From assembly GCF_001668625.1 (NCBI RefSeq), contig NZ_LZLJ01000072.1:1-64000 (forward strand): a stretch of 64,000 nt of DNA, in the 5' to 3' direction. The translations under genes were made by a program, and so were the position numbers. How positions within the stretch are numbered: position 1 is the stretch's first letter; each line of letters begins with the position of its first letter. This document shows, piece after piece, positions 1 through 10,587 of this stretch. Source of the DNA: Mycobacterium sp. 1274756.6. Its GTDB lineage: Bacteria > Actinomycetota > Actinomycetes > Mycobacteriales > Mycobacteriaceae. Under the pieces are notes generated by a model. The model saw nothing but the letters and a program-made list of their open reading frames with translations, was not told the origin of the DNA and made no database searches.

Positions 1-1
1 C

Positions 2-283
2 CCGGGCGCGGGCGGGGGGGGCGGATCGGCCTCGCCGCGCCCCGCCGCGGCGGCCCGGCTGGCCCGCGGCCGGCGCCGCATCGGCGAATGGAGCGGCGGG
101 CACCGCAGCGAGGGCGGCCGCCGCGGGGTCAGCGTCGGGGTGATCGCCGCGCTGATCACCGTGATCGTGGTGGTCGCCGCGGTCATCCTGTGGAAGTTCT
201 TCGGCGCGGTGCTCGCCGACCGCTCCGGCACCGCCGCGGCCCGCTGCGTCGACGGCGACGCCACCATCGGGGTGGTCGGGGTC
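2..283 (+). pseudogene. N-terminal fragment of an Rv1836c-like membrane protein, on the wrong strand
   Basis: Reading from base 2, this frame gives a Gly/Pro/Arg-rich stretch, then RRIGEWSGGHRSEGGRRGVS, then one hydrophobic segment (about 20 residues of Val/Ile/Ala ending near ILWKFFG), then a short exported part around AARCVDGDATIGVV. From memory this matches the cytoplasmic tail and single membrane anchor of the mycobacterial substrate-binding/VWA protein Rv1836c, which normally follows glcB in the same direction. Here it points towards the glcB stop codon. Homology ends near base 283; beyond it the frame simply runs antisense through glcB. The gene has no 3' part in the window. It is either one side of a real inversion or an assembly error. 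The left edge is the window edge, so the true start is not visible. Confidence 0.55.
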
Positions 284-304
284 GGGGATGCTGTGCTTGC
301 CCAT
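284..304 (-). pseudogene. Start codons of the same Rv1836c-like gene, cut at the junction
   Basis: On the minus strand, 45 bases after the glcB stop, an ATG at 304 begins MGKHSIPDP. This is the start I remember for the mycobacterial Rv1836c family (MGRHS-PDP). After about seven to ten codons the sequence becomes the reverse complement of the plus-strand fragment to the left. The start and the membrane-anchor part of one gene therefore face each other across a junction near base 283. The minus frame stays open to the window edge but does not encode the family sequence. Confidence 0.5.
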
Positions 305-349
305 CGCGCTGGTGTTATCTCCGTTGCTGCCCGCCGGATCCGGATCCCT

Positions 350-2536
350 TCAAAGACCGAACTGGGCTTTGAACTCGCGGCGCCTGCGGTGCAGGATCGG
401 CTCGGTGTAGCCGTTGGGCTGGCTGGTGCCGGCCATGATCAGTTCCTCGGCGGCCAGGAACGGGATGCTGTCGTCGAAGTTGGGGCCCATCGCCGGGTAG
501 CCGGAGTCGCCGGCGTTCTGCTCGTCGACGACGGCGGCCATCCGCTCCAGGCTGGCCCGCACGTCGGCGGCGGTGATCACCCCGTGGCGCAGCCAGTTGG
601 CCAGCAGCTGGCTGGAGATGCGCAGCGTGGCCCGGTCCTCCATCAGGGCGACGTCGTGGATGTCGGGCACCTTCGAGCAGCCCACCCCCTGCCCGACCCA
701 GCGGACCACGTAGCCCAGGATCGACTGGCAGTTGTTGTCGACCTCTTCGTGGATCTCCTCGGGCGCCCAGGCCAGCTCCTTGGCCAGCGGGATCGTCAGC
801 AGCTGCTCGAGGCTCGCGCGCCGCTTGCCGGCCAGGTCCTGCTGCACGGCGGCCACGTCCACCTGGTGGTAGTGGATGGCGTGCAGGGTGGCCGCCGTCG
901 GGGAGGGCACCCAGGCGGTGGTGGCCCCGGCGCGGGGCTGGCCGATCTTCTGCTCCATCATGTCGGCCATCAGGTCGGTCATCGTCCACATGCCCTTGCC
1001 GATCTGGGCGTGGCCGGCCAGCCCGCACTCCAGGCCGACGTCGACGTTGTTGTCCTCGTAGCCGGCGATCCAGGGCTGGCTCTTCATGGCGCCCTTGCGC
1101 ACCATCGGCCCGGCCTCCATCGAGGTGTGGATCTCATCGCCGGTGCGGTCCAGGAAGCCGGTGTTGATGAACACCACCCGGTCGGCGGCGGCGGCGATAC
1201 AGGCCTTGAGGTTGACCGTGGTGCGCCGCTCCTCGTCCATGATTCCGACCTTCAAGGTGGCCTCGGGCAGGCCGAGCACCTCCTCGACGCGGCGGAACAG
1301 CTCGACGGTGAACGCGACCTCGTCGGGGCCGTGCATCTTGGGCTTGACGATGTAGATCGAGCCGGTGCGGCTGTTGACCAGCGGGCCGTTGTCGTCGCCG
1401 GAGCGCAGCCCGTGCATGGCGATCAAGCCGGTGAACAGGGCGTCCTGGATGCCCTCGGGGGCCTCGTCGCCGTCGGCGAACACGATCGCGTCGTTGGTCA
1501 TCAGGTGTCCGACGTTGCGCACGAACAGCAGGCTGCGCCCGGGCAGGGTCAGCTCGCCGCCGTCCGGGGTGGTGTAGCCGCGGTCCTCGTGCAGCACCCG
1601 GGTGAACGTCTTGCCGTCCTTGAACACTTCTTCGGCGAGGTCGCCGCGGTTGAGGCCCAGCCAGTTGCGGTAGCCGAGCACCTTGTCGTCGGCGTCGACG
1701 GCGGTGATCGAGTCCTCGAAGTCGATGATCGTGGTCACCGCGGACTCCAGCACCACGTCCTTGATGCCGGCCTTGTCGGTGGCGCCGACCGGGGAGTCCG
1801 GGTCGATGAGGATCTCCAGGTGCAGGCCGTGGTGGCTGAGCAGCAGCGCGGTCGGGGCGTCCGGCGCGCCGGTGTAGCCGACGAAGCCGGCCTCGTCGCT
1901 GAGCACCGTGGAGCGGTCCTCGCCCAGCGACACCATCAGCTGGCCGTCGGCGACCTCGAAGCCGGTGACGTCGGTCCAGGAGCTGGTGGCCAGCGGGACC
2001 GCCTCGTCGAGGAAGGTCCGGGCGTAGGCGATGACCTTGTCGCCGCGCACCTTGTTGTAGCTGGTGCCCTTCTCGGCGCCGTCGTCCTCGGGGATCACGT
2101 CGGTGCCGTACAGCGCGTCGTACAGCGAGCCCCAGCGGGCGTTGGCGGCGTTGAGCGCGAACCGGGCGTTGGTGACCGGGACCACCAGCTGCGGACCCGC
2201 GGTCGTGGTGATCTCGGCGTCGACGTCGGCGGTGGTGACGCTGACCTCGGCCGGCTCGTCCTGCAGGTAGCCGATGTCGGTGAGGAACTGCCGGTATTCC
2301 TCGGGGTCGTGCGGGCCGATCACCCGGGCCCGGTGCCACTTGTCGATCTGGGCCTGCAGGTCGTCGCGGCGCGCCAGCAGTTCGCGGTTACGCGGGGTGA
2401 GGTCGGTGACGACGCGGTCCACCCCGGCCCAGAAGGCGTCGGGGTCCAGCCCGGTGCCCGGCAGCGCCTCGGTGGTCACGAAGTCGTAGAGCACGCGGGC
2501 GATCCGCAGGTTTCCCACCGAGACCCGGTCAGTCAT
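350..2536 (-). CDS. glcB: Malate synthase G
   Basis: Condenses glyoxylate with acetyl-CoA to malate in the glyoxylate shunt; cytosolic. The protein has 728 residues, the usual length for isoform G. Visible active-site positions match the M. tuberculosis enzyme with numbering shifted by about one: Arg340 in FVRNVGHLM, Glu435 in GIMDEERR, Asp463 in [11 protein letters not shown], the reactive Cys620 in GVGCSKVPD and the catalytic base Asp634 in ALMED. The start is set by GGGAGGAAGC directly before the ATG. An Rv1836c-like start follows 45 bases downstream, as in M. tuberculosis. Its shunt partner aceA lies at the other end of the window. Identification is secure. Confidence 0.97.
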   Translation of the reverse strand: MTDRVSVGNLRIARVLYDFVTTEALPGTGLDPDAFWAGVDRVVTDLTPRNRELLARRDDLQAQIDKWHRARVIGPHDPEEYRQFLTDIGYLQDEPAEVSVTTADVDAEITTTAGPQLVVPVTNARFALNAANARWGSLYDALYGTDVIPEDDGAEKGTSYNKVRGDKVIAYARTFLDEAVPLATSSWTDVTGFEVADGQLMVSLGEDRSTVLSDEAGFVGYTGAPDAPTALLLSHHGLHLEILIDPDSPVGATDKAGIKDVVLESAVTTIIDFEDSITAVDADDKVLGYRNWLGLNRGDLAEEVFKDGKTFTRVLHEDRGYTTPDGGELTLPGRSLLFVRNVGHLMTNDAIVFADGDEAPEGIQDALFTGLIAMHGLRSGDDNGPLVNSRTGSIYIVKPKMHGPDEVAFTVELFRRVEEVLGLPEATLKVGIMDEERRTTVNLKACIAAAADRVVFINTGFLDRTGDEIHTSMEAGPMVRKGAMKSQPWIAGYEDNNVDVGLECGLAGHAQIGKGMWTMTDLMADMMEQKIGQPRAGATTAWVPSPTAATLHAIHYHQVDVAAVQQDLAGKRRASLEQLLTIPLAKELAWAPEEIHEEVDNNCQSILGYVVRWVGQGVGCSKVPDIHDVALMEDRATLRISSQLLANWLRHGVITAADVRASLERMAAVVDEQNAGDSGYPAMGPNFDDSIPFLAAEELIMAGTSQPNGYTEPILHRRRREFKAQFGL

Positions 2537-2611
2537 GCTTCCTCCCTTTTCGCGGACAGTGCGTCCACCTTACCGGGGTGTACCCGCCGGTAGGTTTGCC
2601 GGTGGCAGCCG

Positions 2612-3496
2612 CTAGGCCGGCGTGTCGTGCAGCCGCCGGCAGTGCTCCAGCAGCCGGGCGCGCAGCGCCGCGGCCCGCTCGGCGATCGCGGCCTGCCCGC
2701 GCACGTATTCGGCGCGCCCGGCCGGGGTCTCGACCGGCACCGGGGGGTAGCCGAAGCCGCGCAGGTCATAGGGGCTGGCCCGCATGTCGAGCACCCGCGC
2801 GGTGTGGGCCAGCGCGAAGCAGTCGGCGGTCAGTTCGGAGCCGATCAGCGGCTCGAGGTGGTAGCAGTGCTTGTAGAGGTCCATCGCCGCGTGCAGGCAG
2901 CCGGGCTGCTCGTGGTCGATCTGGCCGTCCCGGCTCAGTGCGGTGCGGTTGCGCGGGGCGGCGGCGGGGCTGAAGAACCGGAAGGCGTCGTAGTGGGTGC
3001 AGCGCAGGTCCATCGCCTCAACGACGGCGTCGGTGCCCGCCCGGCCCAGCCGCAGCGGCACCCGGTGGTGGCGCACCTCGCCGCCGCGGTAGACCATGGC
3101 CCACTCGTGCAGCCCGAAGCAGGACAGCTGCGCCGGGCGGGCGGCGGTCGCCGCGAGCAGCCGGCCGGTCGCAGCGATGGCGGGCCGGCGGCGGGCCAGG
3201 AACCGCGGGTCGGCGGTGACGCCGCCGTCGCCGCGGGTGTAGCCGCGGTGGCCGAGATAGTCGCGCAGTTGGGCGTCGGTGCCGGTCAGCACCACCCCGA
3301 AGCCGGGGTGCCAGCGCAGCAGCTGTGCCGGCCGCGGCCGGTAGTAGGTGAACAGGAAGTCCACCACCGGGTCGGGTTCGCCGGCGGCGCGTCGGCTCGG
3401 GTAGTCGCCGAGCACGGTGTGGATGCGGGCGCGGTGCGCCGCGGCGCGACGCTGCCACTGGGCGGCGGTGAGCTGCCGGGTCGCCGTGGTGGTCAT
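2612..3496 (-). CDS. Conserved actinobacterial protein, often annotated as 3-methyladenine DNA glycosylase
   Basis: 294 residues, soluble, no signal peptide. It has conserved-looking blocks VVDFLFTYYRPRPAQLLRWHPG near residues 45-65, GLHEWAMVYRG near 130, LRCTHYDAFRFF near 170 and CLHAAMDLYKHCYHLEPL near 210. I recall this family being labelled 3-methyladenine DNA glycosylase in mycobacterial genomes. I do not see a helix-hairpin-helix or other glycosylase signature that proves it, so the function should be treated as unknown. The ATG overlaps the TGA of the upstream CNNM gene by one base (TGATG), which suggests translational coupling as the last gene of a three-gene unit. Confidence 0.75.
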   Translation of the reverse strand: MTTTATRQLTAAQWQRRAAAHRARIHTVLGDYPSRRAAGEPDPVVDFLFTYYRPRPAQLLRWHPGFGVVLTGTDAQLRDYLGHRGYTRGDGGVTADPRFLARRRPAIAATGRLLAATAARPAQLSCFGLHEWAMVYRGGEVRHHRVPLRLGRAGTDAVVEAMDLRCTHYDAFRFFSPAAAPRNRTALSRDGQIDHEQPGCLHAAMDLYKHCYHLEPLIGSELTADCFALAHTARVLDMRASPYDLRGFGYPPVPVETPAGRAEYVRGQAAIAERAAALRARLLEHCRRLHDTPA

Positions 3497-4548
3497 CAGA
3501 TGCGGTGGGTGCCGTCGCGGACGGTGCCGACGAGGTCCTCGACCAGGTCTTCCAGCGCCACCATCGACACCACCCGGCCGTCGTGGGCGGTGGCCAGGGC
3601 GAGGTGGCTGTTGGTGCGGCGCAGCCGGGACAGCGCCTCGGGCAGCGGCAGCGATTCGAAGACCCGCGGCAGCGGGCGTACCGCCGCGCGGTCGAGCACC
3701 GCGTTGGGGTCGTCGCCGAGGGCCAGCACGTCCTTGATGTGCAGGTAGCCGACGAATCCGCCGGTCGGGTCGACCACCGGGAACCGGGAGTAGCCGGTCT
3801 CGGCCAGCGCGGCCTCCACCGCCGCGACGGTCGGGCCGGTGCCCGGGGCGGCGGCCGGCACGGTGCGGATGTCGCCGAGCGGGACCGCGACGTCGGCGAC
3901 CACCCGGGAGCGGATCTGCAGGGCGCGGGTGAGCCGGGTGTGCTCCTCGTGGTCGAGCAGGCCCTCGGAGACCGATTCGGCGATCATCTCGGAGAGTTCG
4001 ACGGTGGAGACGGTGATGTCGAGTTCGTCTTTCGGATCCACCCGCAGCGCGCGCAGGGTCAGGTTGGCGCACCAGTTGTAGAACGCGATGAACGGGCGGG
4101 CGGCGCGCACATAAACCAGGTAGACCGGGATGAGCAGCATCGCGGCGGTCTCGGGTCCGGCCAGCGCGATGTTCTTGGGCACCATCTCGCCGAGCAGCAC
4201 GTGTAAGGTCACCACGATCGCCAGCGCGATCAGAAACGCCAGCGTGTGCAGCAGCGGGTCGGGGATGCCGGCCAGGCCGAGGGAGTGCCCCAGCATGGCC
4301 GCCACCGCCGGTTCGGCGACCCGGCCGAGCAGGATCGAGCAGACCGTCACCCCCAGCTGGGCCCCGGCCAGCATCAGCGAGAGCTGTTCGCCGGCGGCGA
4401 TGACGGTCCGTGCGCTTTTCTTGCCCTGCTCGGCGAGGGCTTCCAGCCGGTCGCGGCGCGCCGAGATCAGCGAGAACTCGGCGCCGACGAAGAAGGCGTT
4501 GGCGCCCAGCAGCGCGACGGTGAGCAGGATCGCGGCGAGGTCGGCCAT
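3496..4548 (-). CDS. CNNM/HlyC-type membrane protein with CBS domains (Rv1841c-like)
   Basis: About 350 residues. The N-terminal half holds a CNNM (DUF21) membrane domain with an initial segment AAILLTVALLGANAFFVGAE and further hydrophobic helices to about residue 150. A CBS pair follows (VPLGDIRTVPA to about residue 350), ending in MVALEDLVEDLVGTVRD. Relatives are linked to divalent-cation or cobalt export and magnesium homeostasis; the older name 'hemolysin' is not evidence of toxin activity. It lacks the C-terminal CorC_HlyC domain of its upstream paralogue. The ATG at 4548 overlaps the upstream TGA; a GTG three bases earlier is also possible. Confidence 0.88.
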   Translation of the reverse strand: MADLAAILLTVALLGANAFFVGAEFSLISARRDRLEALAEQGKKSARTVIAAGEQLSLMLAGAQLGVTVCSILLGRVAEPAVAAMLGHSLGLAGIPDPLLHTLAFLIALAIVVTLHVLLGEMVPKNIALAGPETAAMLLIPVYLVYVRAARPFIAFYNWCANLTLRALRVDPKDELDITVSTVELSEMIAESVSEGLLDHEEHTRLTRALQIRSRVVADVAVPLGDIRTVPAAAPGTGPTVAAVEAALAETGYSRFPVVDPTGGFVGYLHIKDVLALGDDPNAVLDRAAVRPLPRVFESLPLPEALSRLRRTNSHLALATAHDGRVVSMVALEDLVEDLVGTVRDGTHRI

Positions 4549-5894
4549 CACGGTTGCGCCCCGCCGGTTTCGCTGAGCTCGAGCAGGTCGATGCGGCGGC
4601 CGTCCATGCGCACCACCCGGGCCCGCCAGCGCACCGGCAGGTCGGGGTCGAATTCGGGCAGCTCCACGCTCTCCCCGACGGCCGGGATGTGACCGAGTTG
4701 CTGCAGTACCAGCCCGCCGATGGTGTCGTACTCGCCCTCCGGGCCGCGGTAGCCGGTGGCGGCGGCGACCTCGTCGATGCGCAGCAGGCCGGAGACCTGC
4801 CAGCCGGTGCCCAGCGCGACGACGTCGGGGGTGGCGTCGTCGTGTTCGTCGCGGACGTCGCCGACGATCTCTTCGATCAGGTCCTCCACGGTGACCATGC
4901 CCGCGGTGCCGCCGTATTCGTCGACGACCATCGCGGTCTGCAGCCCGTTGGCCCGGATCTGGGTCATCACCGCGTCGCCGTCGAGGGTGGAGGGCACCAC
5001 CGCCACCGGCTGGGCGATGTCCGCCAGCGCGGTGCCGGCCCGCCGTGCGGGCGGGATCGCGAAGATCTGCTTGACGTGCACGATCCCGATGGTCTCGTCG
5101 AGGTCGCCGCGCACGATCGGGAAGCGGGAGAACCCCGATTCGGTGGCGGTGGCCGCCAGGTCGGCGACGCTGTCGTCGGCCTGCAGCGCCACGATCTTCG
5201 AGCGCGGGGTCATCAGTTCCTCGGCGGACAGCGTGCCGAACTTCAGCGAGCGACCCACCAGGGCGGCGGTGGCGCTGTCGAGTGAGCCGCTGCGCGCCGA
5301 GCTGCGCACCAGCGCGGTCAGCTCCCGCGGTGAGCGCGCCGAGCGCAGCTCCTCGGCCGGTTCGATGCCCAGCCGGCGCAGGATCGCGTTGGCGGTGCCG
5401 TTGGTCAGCCGGATCGCGGGCGCGAACATCGCCGAGAACAGCAGCTGCGGGCCTGCGGTGGCGCGGGCGGCGGGCAGCGGCCGGGCCACCGCGAAGTTCT
5501 TCGGCACCAGCTCGCCGAAGACCATCGACAGCGACGTGGCCAGCAGCAGCGCGACGAATAGCGCGATCCCAGCGACCAGGGTGGCCGGCACCCCCACGGC
5601 CGCCAGCGCGGGCCGGATCCAGCGGGCCAGCACCGGCTCGGCCAGATATCCGGTGGCCAACGTGGTGATCGAGATCCCGACCTGGGCGCCGGAGAGCTGG
5701 AACGACAGGGTGTGGTGGGCGCGCTGGACGAACCGGTCCCGGCGGCCGCCGCGGCGGGCGTTGGCGTCCACCGTGGAGCGTTCCAGCGCGGTCAACGAGA
5801 ACTCGGCGGCCACGAAGACCGCGGTGCCCGCGGTGAGCACCAGGATCGCCAGCAGCGATCCCGCGGTGAGCGCGATCGTCATCGGCTCGGTCAT
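4548..5894 (-). CDS. CNNM/CorC-type membrane protein with CBS pair and CorC_HlyC domain (Rv1842c-like)
   Basis: 448 residues, the full domain layout. A CNNM membrane domain (about 1-200) starts [18 protein letters not shown] and contains [13 protein letters not shown] and [20 protein letters not shown] pair (about 215-335) contains [11 protein letters not shown] and [21 protein letters not shown] CorC_HlyC C-terminal domain (about 350-440) starts [10 protein letters not shown]. It probably moves or senses divalent cations at the plasma membrane together with the overlapping downstream paralogue. The pair looks like an old tandem duplication. It starts only 10 bases after guaB1 ends, so guaB1 and both membrane genes are likely one transcript. 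Confidence 0.9.
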   Translation of the reverse strand: MTEPMTIALTAGSLLAILVLTAGTAVFVAAEFSLTALERSTVDANARRGGRRDRFVQRAHHTLSFQLSGAQVGISITTLATGYLAEPVLARWIRPALAAVGVPATLVAGIALFVALLLATSLSMVFGELVPKNFAVARPLPAARATAGPQLLFSAMFAPAIRLTNGTANAILRRLGIEPAEELRSARSPRELTALVRSSARSGSLDSATAALVGRSLKFGTLSAEELMTPRSKIVALQADDSVADLAATATESGFSRFPIVRGDLDETIGIVHVKQIFAIPPARRAGTALADIAQPVAVVPSTLDGDAVMTQIRANGLQTAMVVDEYGGTAGMVTVEDLIEEIVGDVRDEHDDATPDVVALGTGWQVSGLLRIDEVAAATGYRGPEGEYDTIGGLVLQQLGHIPAVGESVELPEFDPDLPVRWRARVVRMDGRRIDLLELSETGGAQP

Positions 5895-5904
5895 CGCGCG
5901 GCGA

Positions 5905-7359
<1,455 letters not shown>

Positions 7360-7455
7360 TCACCTCGCCGGCCGGGGCGGCCGGGTCTCGGACTGTCGTC
7401 CGCCAATGGTCATCCTGTCGTCGTGGTGTGCTCCGGGTCGGTGGCCGTGCCGCGG

Positions 7456-8913
7456 CTAGGCCGGTACCTCGCTGCGGTCGCCGCTCCACTGGGTGTGGAA
7501 CATGCCGGGCCGGTCGGTGCGGCCGTAGGTGTGGGCGCCGAAGTAGTCGCGCTGGGCCTGGGTGAGTGCGGCGGGCAGCCGCTCGGTGCGCAGACCGTCG
7601 TAGTAGGACAGCGCCGAGGCGAAGCCCGGCACCGGGATGCCCAGGCCGGTCGCGGTGATCACCACCCGGCGCCAGCTGTCGATCGCGGTCTCCACCGCGG
7701 CGCGGAAGTAGGGCGCGGCGAGCAGGCTGACCAGCTGCGGGTCGGTGTCGAAGGCGTCCTTGATGCGGTCGAGGAACTTGGCCCGGATGATGCAGCCGCC
7801 GCGCCAGATGGTGGCCAGGTCGCCGGGGGTGATGTTCCAGTCGTATTCCGCACTGCCGGCCTGGATCTGGTTGAACCCCTGGGCGTAGGCGACGATCTTG
7901 GAGGCGTACAGCGCCTGGCGGACGTCCTCGGTGAACGCCGCGGTGTCGGCGGGCCGGTCACCGAGCCGGCCGGCCACCAGCCCGGCGCCGGCGCGGCGCT
8001 GGTCCACCGAGCCGGACAGGGCGCGGGCGAACACCGCCTCGGCGATGCCGGTGACCGGGACACCCAGGTCCAGCGCGGATTTCACCGTCCAGCGGCCGGT
8101 GCCCTTCTGTTCGGCCCGGTCGAGGATGACGTCGACCAGCGGCCCGCCGGTGGCGGCGTCGACCTGGCGGAGCACCTCGGCGGTGATCTCGATCAGGTAG
8201 CTGTCCAGGTCGCCGGTGTTCCACTCGGCGAAGACCTCGGCGATCTGCGGTGCGGTCAGCTCCAGGCCGTCGCGCAGCAGGTGGTAGGCCTCGCCGATGA
8301 GCTGCATGTCGGCGTATTCGATGCCGTTGTGCACCATCTTGACGAAATGGCCGGAGCCGTCCGGGCCGATGTGGGTGCAGCACGGCACCCCGCCGACTTT
8401 CGCGGCGATCTCTTCGAGCAGCGGGCCCAGCGAGGCGTAGGACTCGGCCGGCCCGCCGGGCATGATCGACGGGCCGTTGAGCGCGCCCTCCTCGCCGCCG
8501 GAGATGCCCGCGCCGACGAAGTGCAGGCCGCGCGCGGCCAGCGCCTTCTCCCGGCGGATGGTGTCGGTGTACAGGGCGTTGCCGCCGTCGATGATGATGT
8601 CGCCGGGTTCCATCGCGGCGGCGAGTTCGTCGATGACGGCGTCGGTGGCGTCGCCGGCCTTGACCATGATCAGCACCCGCCGCGGCCGTTCCAGGGCGGC
8701 GAGGAATTCGGTGATGGTCTCGGTGCGCACGAAGGAGCCGTCGTCGCCGTGTTCGGCCAGCAGCGCGTCGGTCCGGGCCACCGACCGGTTGTGCAGCGCC
8801 ACGGTGTAGCCGTGCCGGGCGAAGTTGCGGGCGATGTTGGAGCCCATCACGGCCAGACCGGTGACCCCGATCTGGGCACTGCCGGTGGCGGCGGTGACTT
8901 CCGACGGACTCAT
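7456..8913 (-). CDS. gnd1: 6-phosphogluconate dehydrogenase, decarboxylating
   Basis: Oxidises 6-phosphogluconate to ribulose 5-phosphate and CO2 with NADP+ in the pentose phosphate pathway. The 485 residues match the long family form. The N-terminal Rossmann motif is GVTGLAVMGSNIARN. Substrate-site blocks IIDGGNALYTDT and GISGGEEGALNGPSIMPGG are present, as is the catalytic Lys/Asn region HFVKMVHNGIEYADMQLI, and the C-terminal tail has YFGAHTYGRTDRPG. It heads a leftward run with guaB1 about 100 bases downstream. Confidence 0.96.
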   Translation of the reverse strand: MSPSEVTAATGSAQIGVTGLAVMGSNIARNFARHGYTVALHNRSVARTDALLAEHGDDGSFVRTETITEFLAALERPRRVLIMVKAGDATDAVIDELAAAMEPGDIIIDGGNALYTDTIRREKALAARGLHFVGAGISGGEEGALNGPSIMPGGPAESYASLGPLLEEIAAKVGGVPCCTHIGPDGSGHFVKMVHNGIEYADMQLIGEAYHLLRDGLELTAPQIAEVFAEWNTGDLDSYLIEITAEVLRQVDAATGGPLVDVILDRAEQKGTGRWTVKSALDLGVPVTGIAEAVFARALSGSVDQRRAGAGLVAGRLGDRPADTAAFTEDVRQALYASKIVAYAQGFNQIQAGSAEYDWNITPGDLATIWRGGCIIRAKFLDRIKDAFDTDPQLVSLLAAPYFRAAVETAIDSWRRVVITATGLGIPVPGFASALSYYDGLRTERLPAALTQAQRDYFGAHTYGRTDRPGMFHTQWSGDRSEVPA

Positions 8914-8987
8914 TCAATCGCCTCCCAGGCTTGTCGAGGACGGTGCGGAACCGATGCGGTGAGCACCCCGGGCCGGGGTGCGCGGGG

Positions 8988-9920
8988 TCAGGGCAGCATC
9001 AGCCGTTGCAGCTCGAAGAGCCACGGTACCGCCACGGCCACGGTGGGAACCCCCACGATCGCCGCGGCGGCGGTGTAGGCCAGGGCGGCCAGCGCCCGGC
9101 TGTTGGCGTGCCCGGCGAGCCGGCGCACCCGGACCACCGTGTGGGTGCCGGCCCCCAGCGCGCCGGCGGGCACCGGGGCGGCGGCGCAGGCCACCAGCGC
9201 CCGGCCCAGCGAGCCGGGCCCGGAGGTGCGGACGGCGGCGTCGTCGGCGAGCAACTCGATGAGCAGCCGGACCGCGTCGAGGGCGTGGGCGCTGCGCACC
9301 ACCCGCGGGAACGCGGTGTGCACCGCGGTGAACGCCTCCAGCACCAGGTCGTGGCGGGCGCGTAAGTGGGCGCGTTCGTGGCTGAGGATCGCGGCGAGTT
9401 CGTCGTCGTCGAGCCGGGTGAGGGTGCCGTCGCTGAGCACCACCCGGCTGCGCACGCCGGGCAGGCAGTAGGCCAGCGGCTCGGGCACTTGCAGCACCCG
9501 CAGCGGCGGGTGGCCGCGGGGAGCGGGGGAGACCCCGCCGATCAGGTCGACCAGCATCCGGTGCCGGGCGCGGCGGCGCCGGGTGCCGATCATGACCCGC
9601 AGGCTGGTGAACACCAGCCGGGCGCCGACCAGCACGGTGAGCACCAGCACGGCGAGGTAGAAGCTCCACAGCGGCCAGCCCAGCCGGCCGATGTCGCCGG
9701 CGAGGGTGGCGGTGGGCCGGCCGTCCGGCCCGGGCATCAGCAGCCGGCTGGCGGTGGCGATGCCGGCGCTGAACGCCGAGAGCACCGCGGCGACCGCGAT
9801 GGCCTGCCAGAGCACCAGGGCGGCGCGGGGGGCGCGCAGCGGCCAGCGGGCGCGCGCCAGCAGCGCCGGGACGGGTGCGGCCAGCAGCAGCGCGAGGAGG
9901 GTGAAGGCCAGCGCGGACAC
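8988..9920 (-). CDS. M56-family (BlaR-like) membrane metalloprotease
   Basis: 310 residues with hydrophobic segments near residues 2-22, 33-58, 82-105 and a C-terminal one near 275-300. The zinc protease motif HERAH is at 181-185, with Asp and Glu further on (RHDLVLEAF) as possible third ligands. It lacks the penicillin-binding sensor domain of staphylococcal BlaR1, so the signal it senses is unknown. It follows the blaI-like gene by 14 bases, the usual repressor/protease pair; known BlaR proteins cause loss of BlaI on signal. It corresponds to M. tuberculosis Rv1845c. Confidence 0.88.
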   Translation of the reverse strand: MSALAFTLLALLLAAPVPALLARARWPLRAPRAALVLWQAIAVAAVLSAFSAGIATASRLLMPGPDGRPTATLAGDIGRLGWPLWSFYLAVLVLTVLVGARLVFTSLRVMIGTRRRRARHRMLVDLIGGVSPAPRGHPPLRVLQVPEPLAYCLPGVRSRVVLSDGTLTRLDDDELAAILSHERAHLRARHDLVLEAFTAVHTAFPRVVRSAHALDAVRLLIELLADDAAVRTSGPGSLGRALVACAAAPVPAGALGAGTHTVVRVRRLAGHANSRALAALAYTAAAAIVGVPTVAVAVPWLFELQRLMLP

Positions 9921-9934
9921 GTTGTCAGTGTCTC

Positions 9935-10351
9935 TCAGCCGAGCGGTCGACCGCCAGTAGGGTCGCCGTCGCGGTGGGCGGTCTGCAGGTCGGCCAGCGC
10001 CCGCCGCAGCGCGTCGGCCTCATCGGCGCCGACCCGTTCGACGAAGTGCATCAGCGCGGCCTGCCTGCCGGTGCGGTCGGCGACCTGGTCCAGGGCGTCG
10101 ACCATGAGGCCGGCGACCAGTTCGTCACGGCTGTAGCGGGGGGTGTAGCGGTGGGCCCGGTCGTCGCGCAGCTGGACGACCAGGTCTTTTTTGGCCAGCC
10201 GTTGCAGCACGGTCATCACCGTGGTGTAGGCCAGGTCGCGGCGCAGCGCGAGCAGTTCGTGGACCTGGCGGACGGTCTGCGGCTCCGACGCCGACCACAG
10301 GTGCTCCATCACCGCGCGTTCCAGGTCACCCAGCCGCGTCAGGTTGGCCAT
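9935..10351 (-). CDS. blaI: BlaI-family transcriptional repressor
   Basis: 138 residues, winged-helix BlaI/MecI/CopY family. The N-terminal half (LGDLERAVMEHLW, TVRQVHELL, LAYTTVMTVLQRLAKKDLV) is the DNA-binding part. The rest, from YSRDELVAGLMVDALDQV, forms the dimer helices. I chose the ATG at 10351 because the conserved family sequence begins there (MANLTRLG); longer in-frame starts add unrelated sequence. In mycobacteria BlaI represses its own operon, beta-lactamase and other genes. A palindrome at 10398-10412 and an iron-box-like site at 10432-10450 lie upstream. Confidence 0.92.
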   Translation of the reverse strand: MANLTRLGDLERAVMEHLWSASEPQTVRQVHELLALRRDLAYTTVMTVLQRLAKKDLVVQLRDDRAHRYTPRYSRDELVAGLMVDALDQVADRTGRQAALMHFVERVGADEADALRRALADLQTAHRDGDPTGGRPLG

Positions 10352-10397
10352 CGTCCGTCTCACCCCTCCCGTACTGTGCTGCAGCTTACTCCGGTCC

Positions 10398-10412
10398 ACT
10401 ACACGGTGTCGT
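10398..10412. promoter_or_regulatory. Probable BlaI operator
   Basis: ACTACA-CGG-TGTCGT is an imperfect palindrome with one mismatch in the arms. It has the ACA/TGT core of BlaI/MecI operators and lies 47 bases upstream of the blaI ATG, where autoregulation is expected. Confidence 0.5.
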
Positions 10413-10431
10413 ACCGGCCCCTCTTGCGCGG

Positions 10432-10450
10432 TTAGGGCAGCCTTGCCTAT
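10432..10450. promoter_or_regulatory. IdeR iron-box-like site between blaI and the thioesterase gene
   Basis: TTAGGGCAGCCTTGCCTAT matches the 19-base IdeR consensus TTAGGTTAGGCTAACCTAA at 13 positions, including the outer TTAGG and the inner CCTA. I recall Rv1846c/Rv1847, the same pair of genes, being reported as iron/IdeR-responsive in M. tuberculosis, so conservation is plausible. The site could act on either divergent gene. Confidence 0.55.
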
Positions 10451-10587
10451 GCTGTCGTCGTCGAGTGACACACGGGCCGCGCCGGCGTCCTGAGGGCTGC
10501 AGAGACCCCCGGTCCGACTCGACGGGCGGGCCCCGCGCACATCGGCCGGGGCCCGCCCGCACTCGACCGGTGGTGTAAACACAGGGT

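Noticed and set aside
336..347. 12-base palindrome GGATCCGGATCC after the glcB stop
   Set aside because: Short self-complementary word with no loop or T-run; not called as a terminator.
140..2593. An 817-codon open frame antisense to glcB, continuing the fragment at the window start
   Set aside because: Beyond about base 283 it is the complement of glcB codons; low-complexity Val/Gly/Asp composition and no family pattern.
3496..5894. Calling the two CNNM/CBS proteins hemolysins
   Set aside because: Domain layout is that of cation-handling CNNM/CorC proteins; the name is historical.
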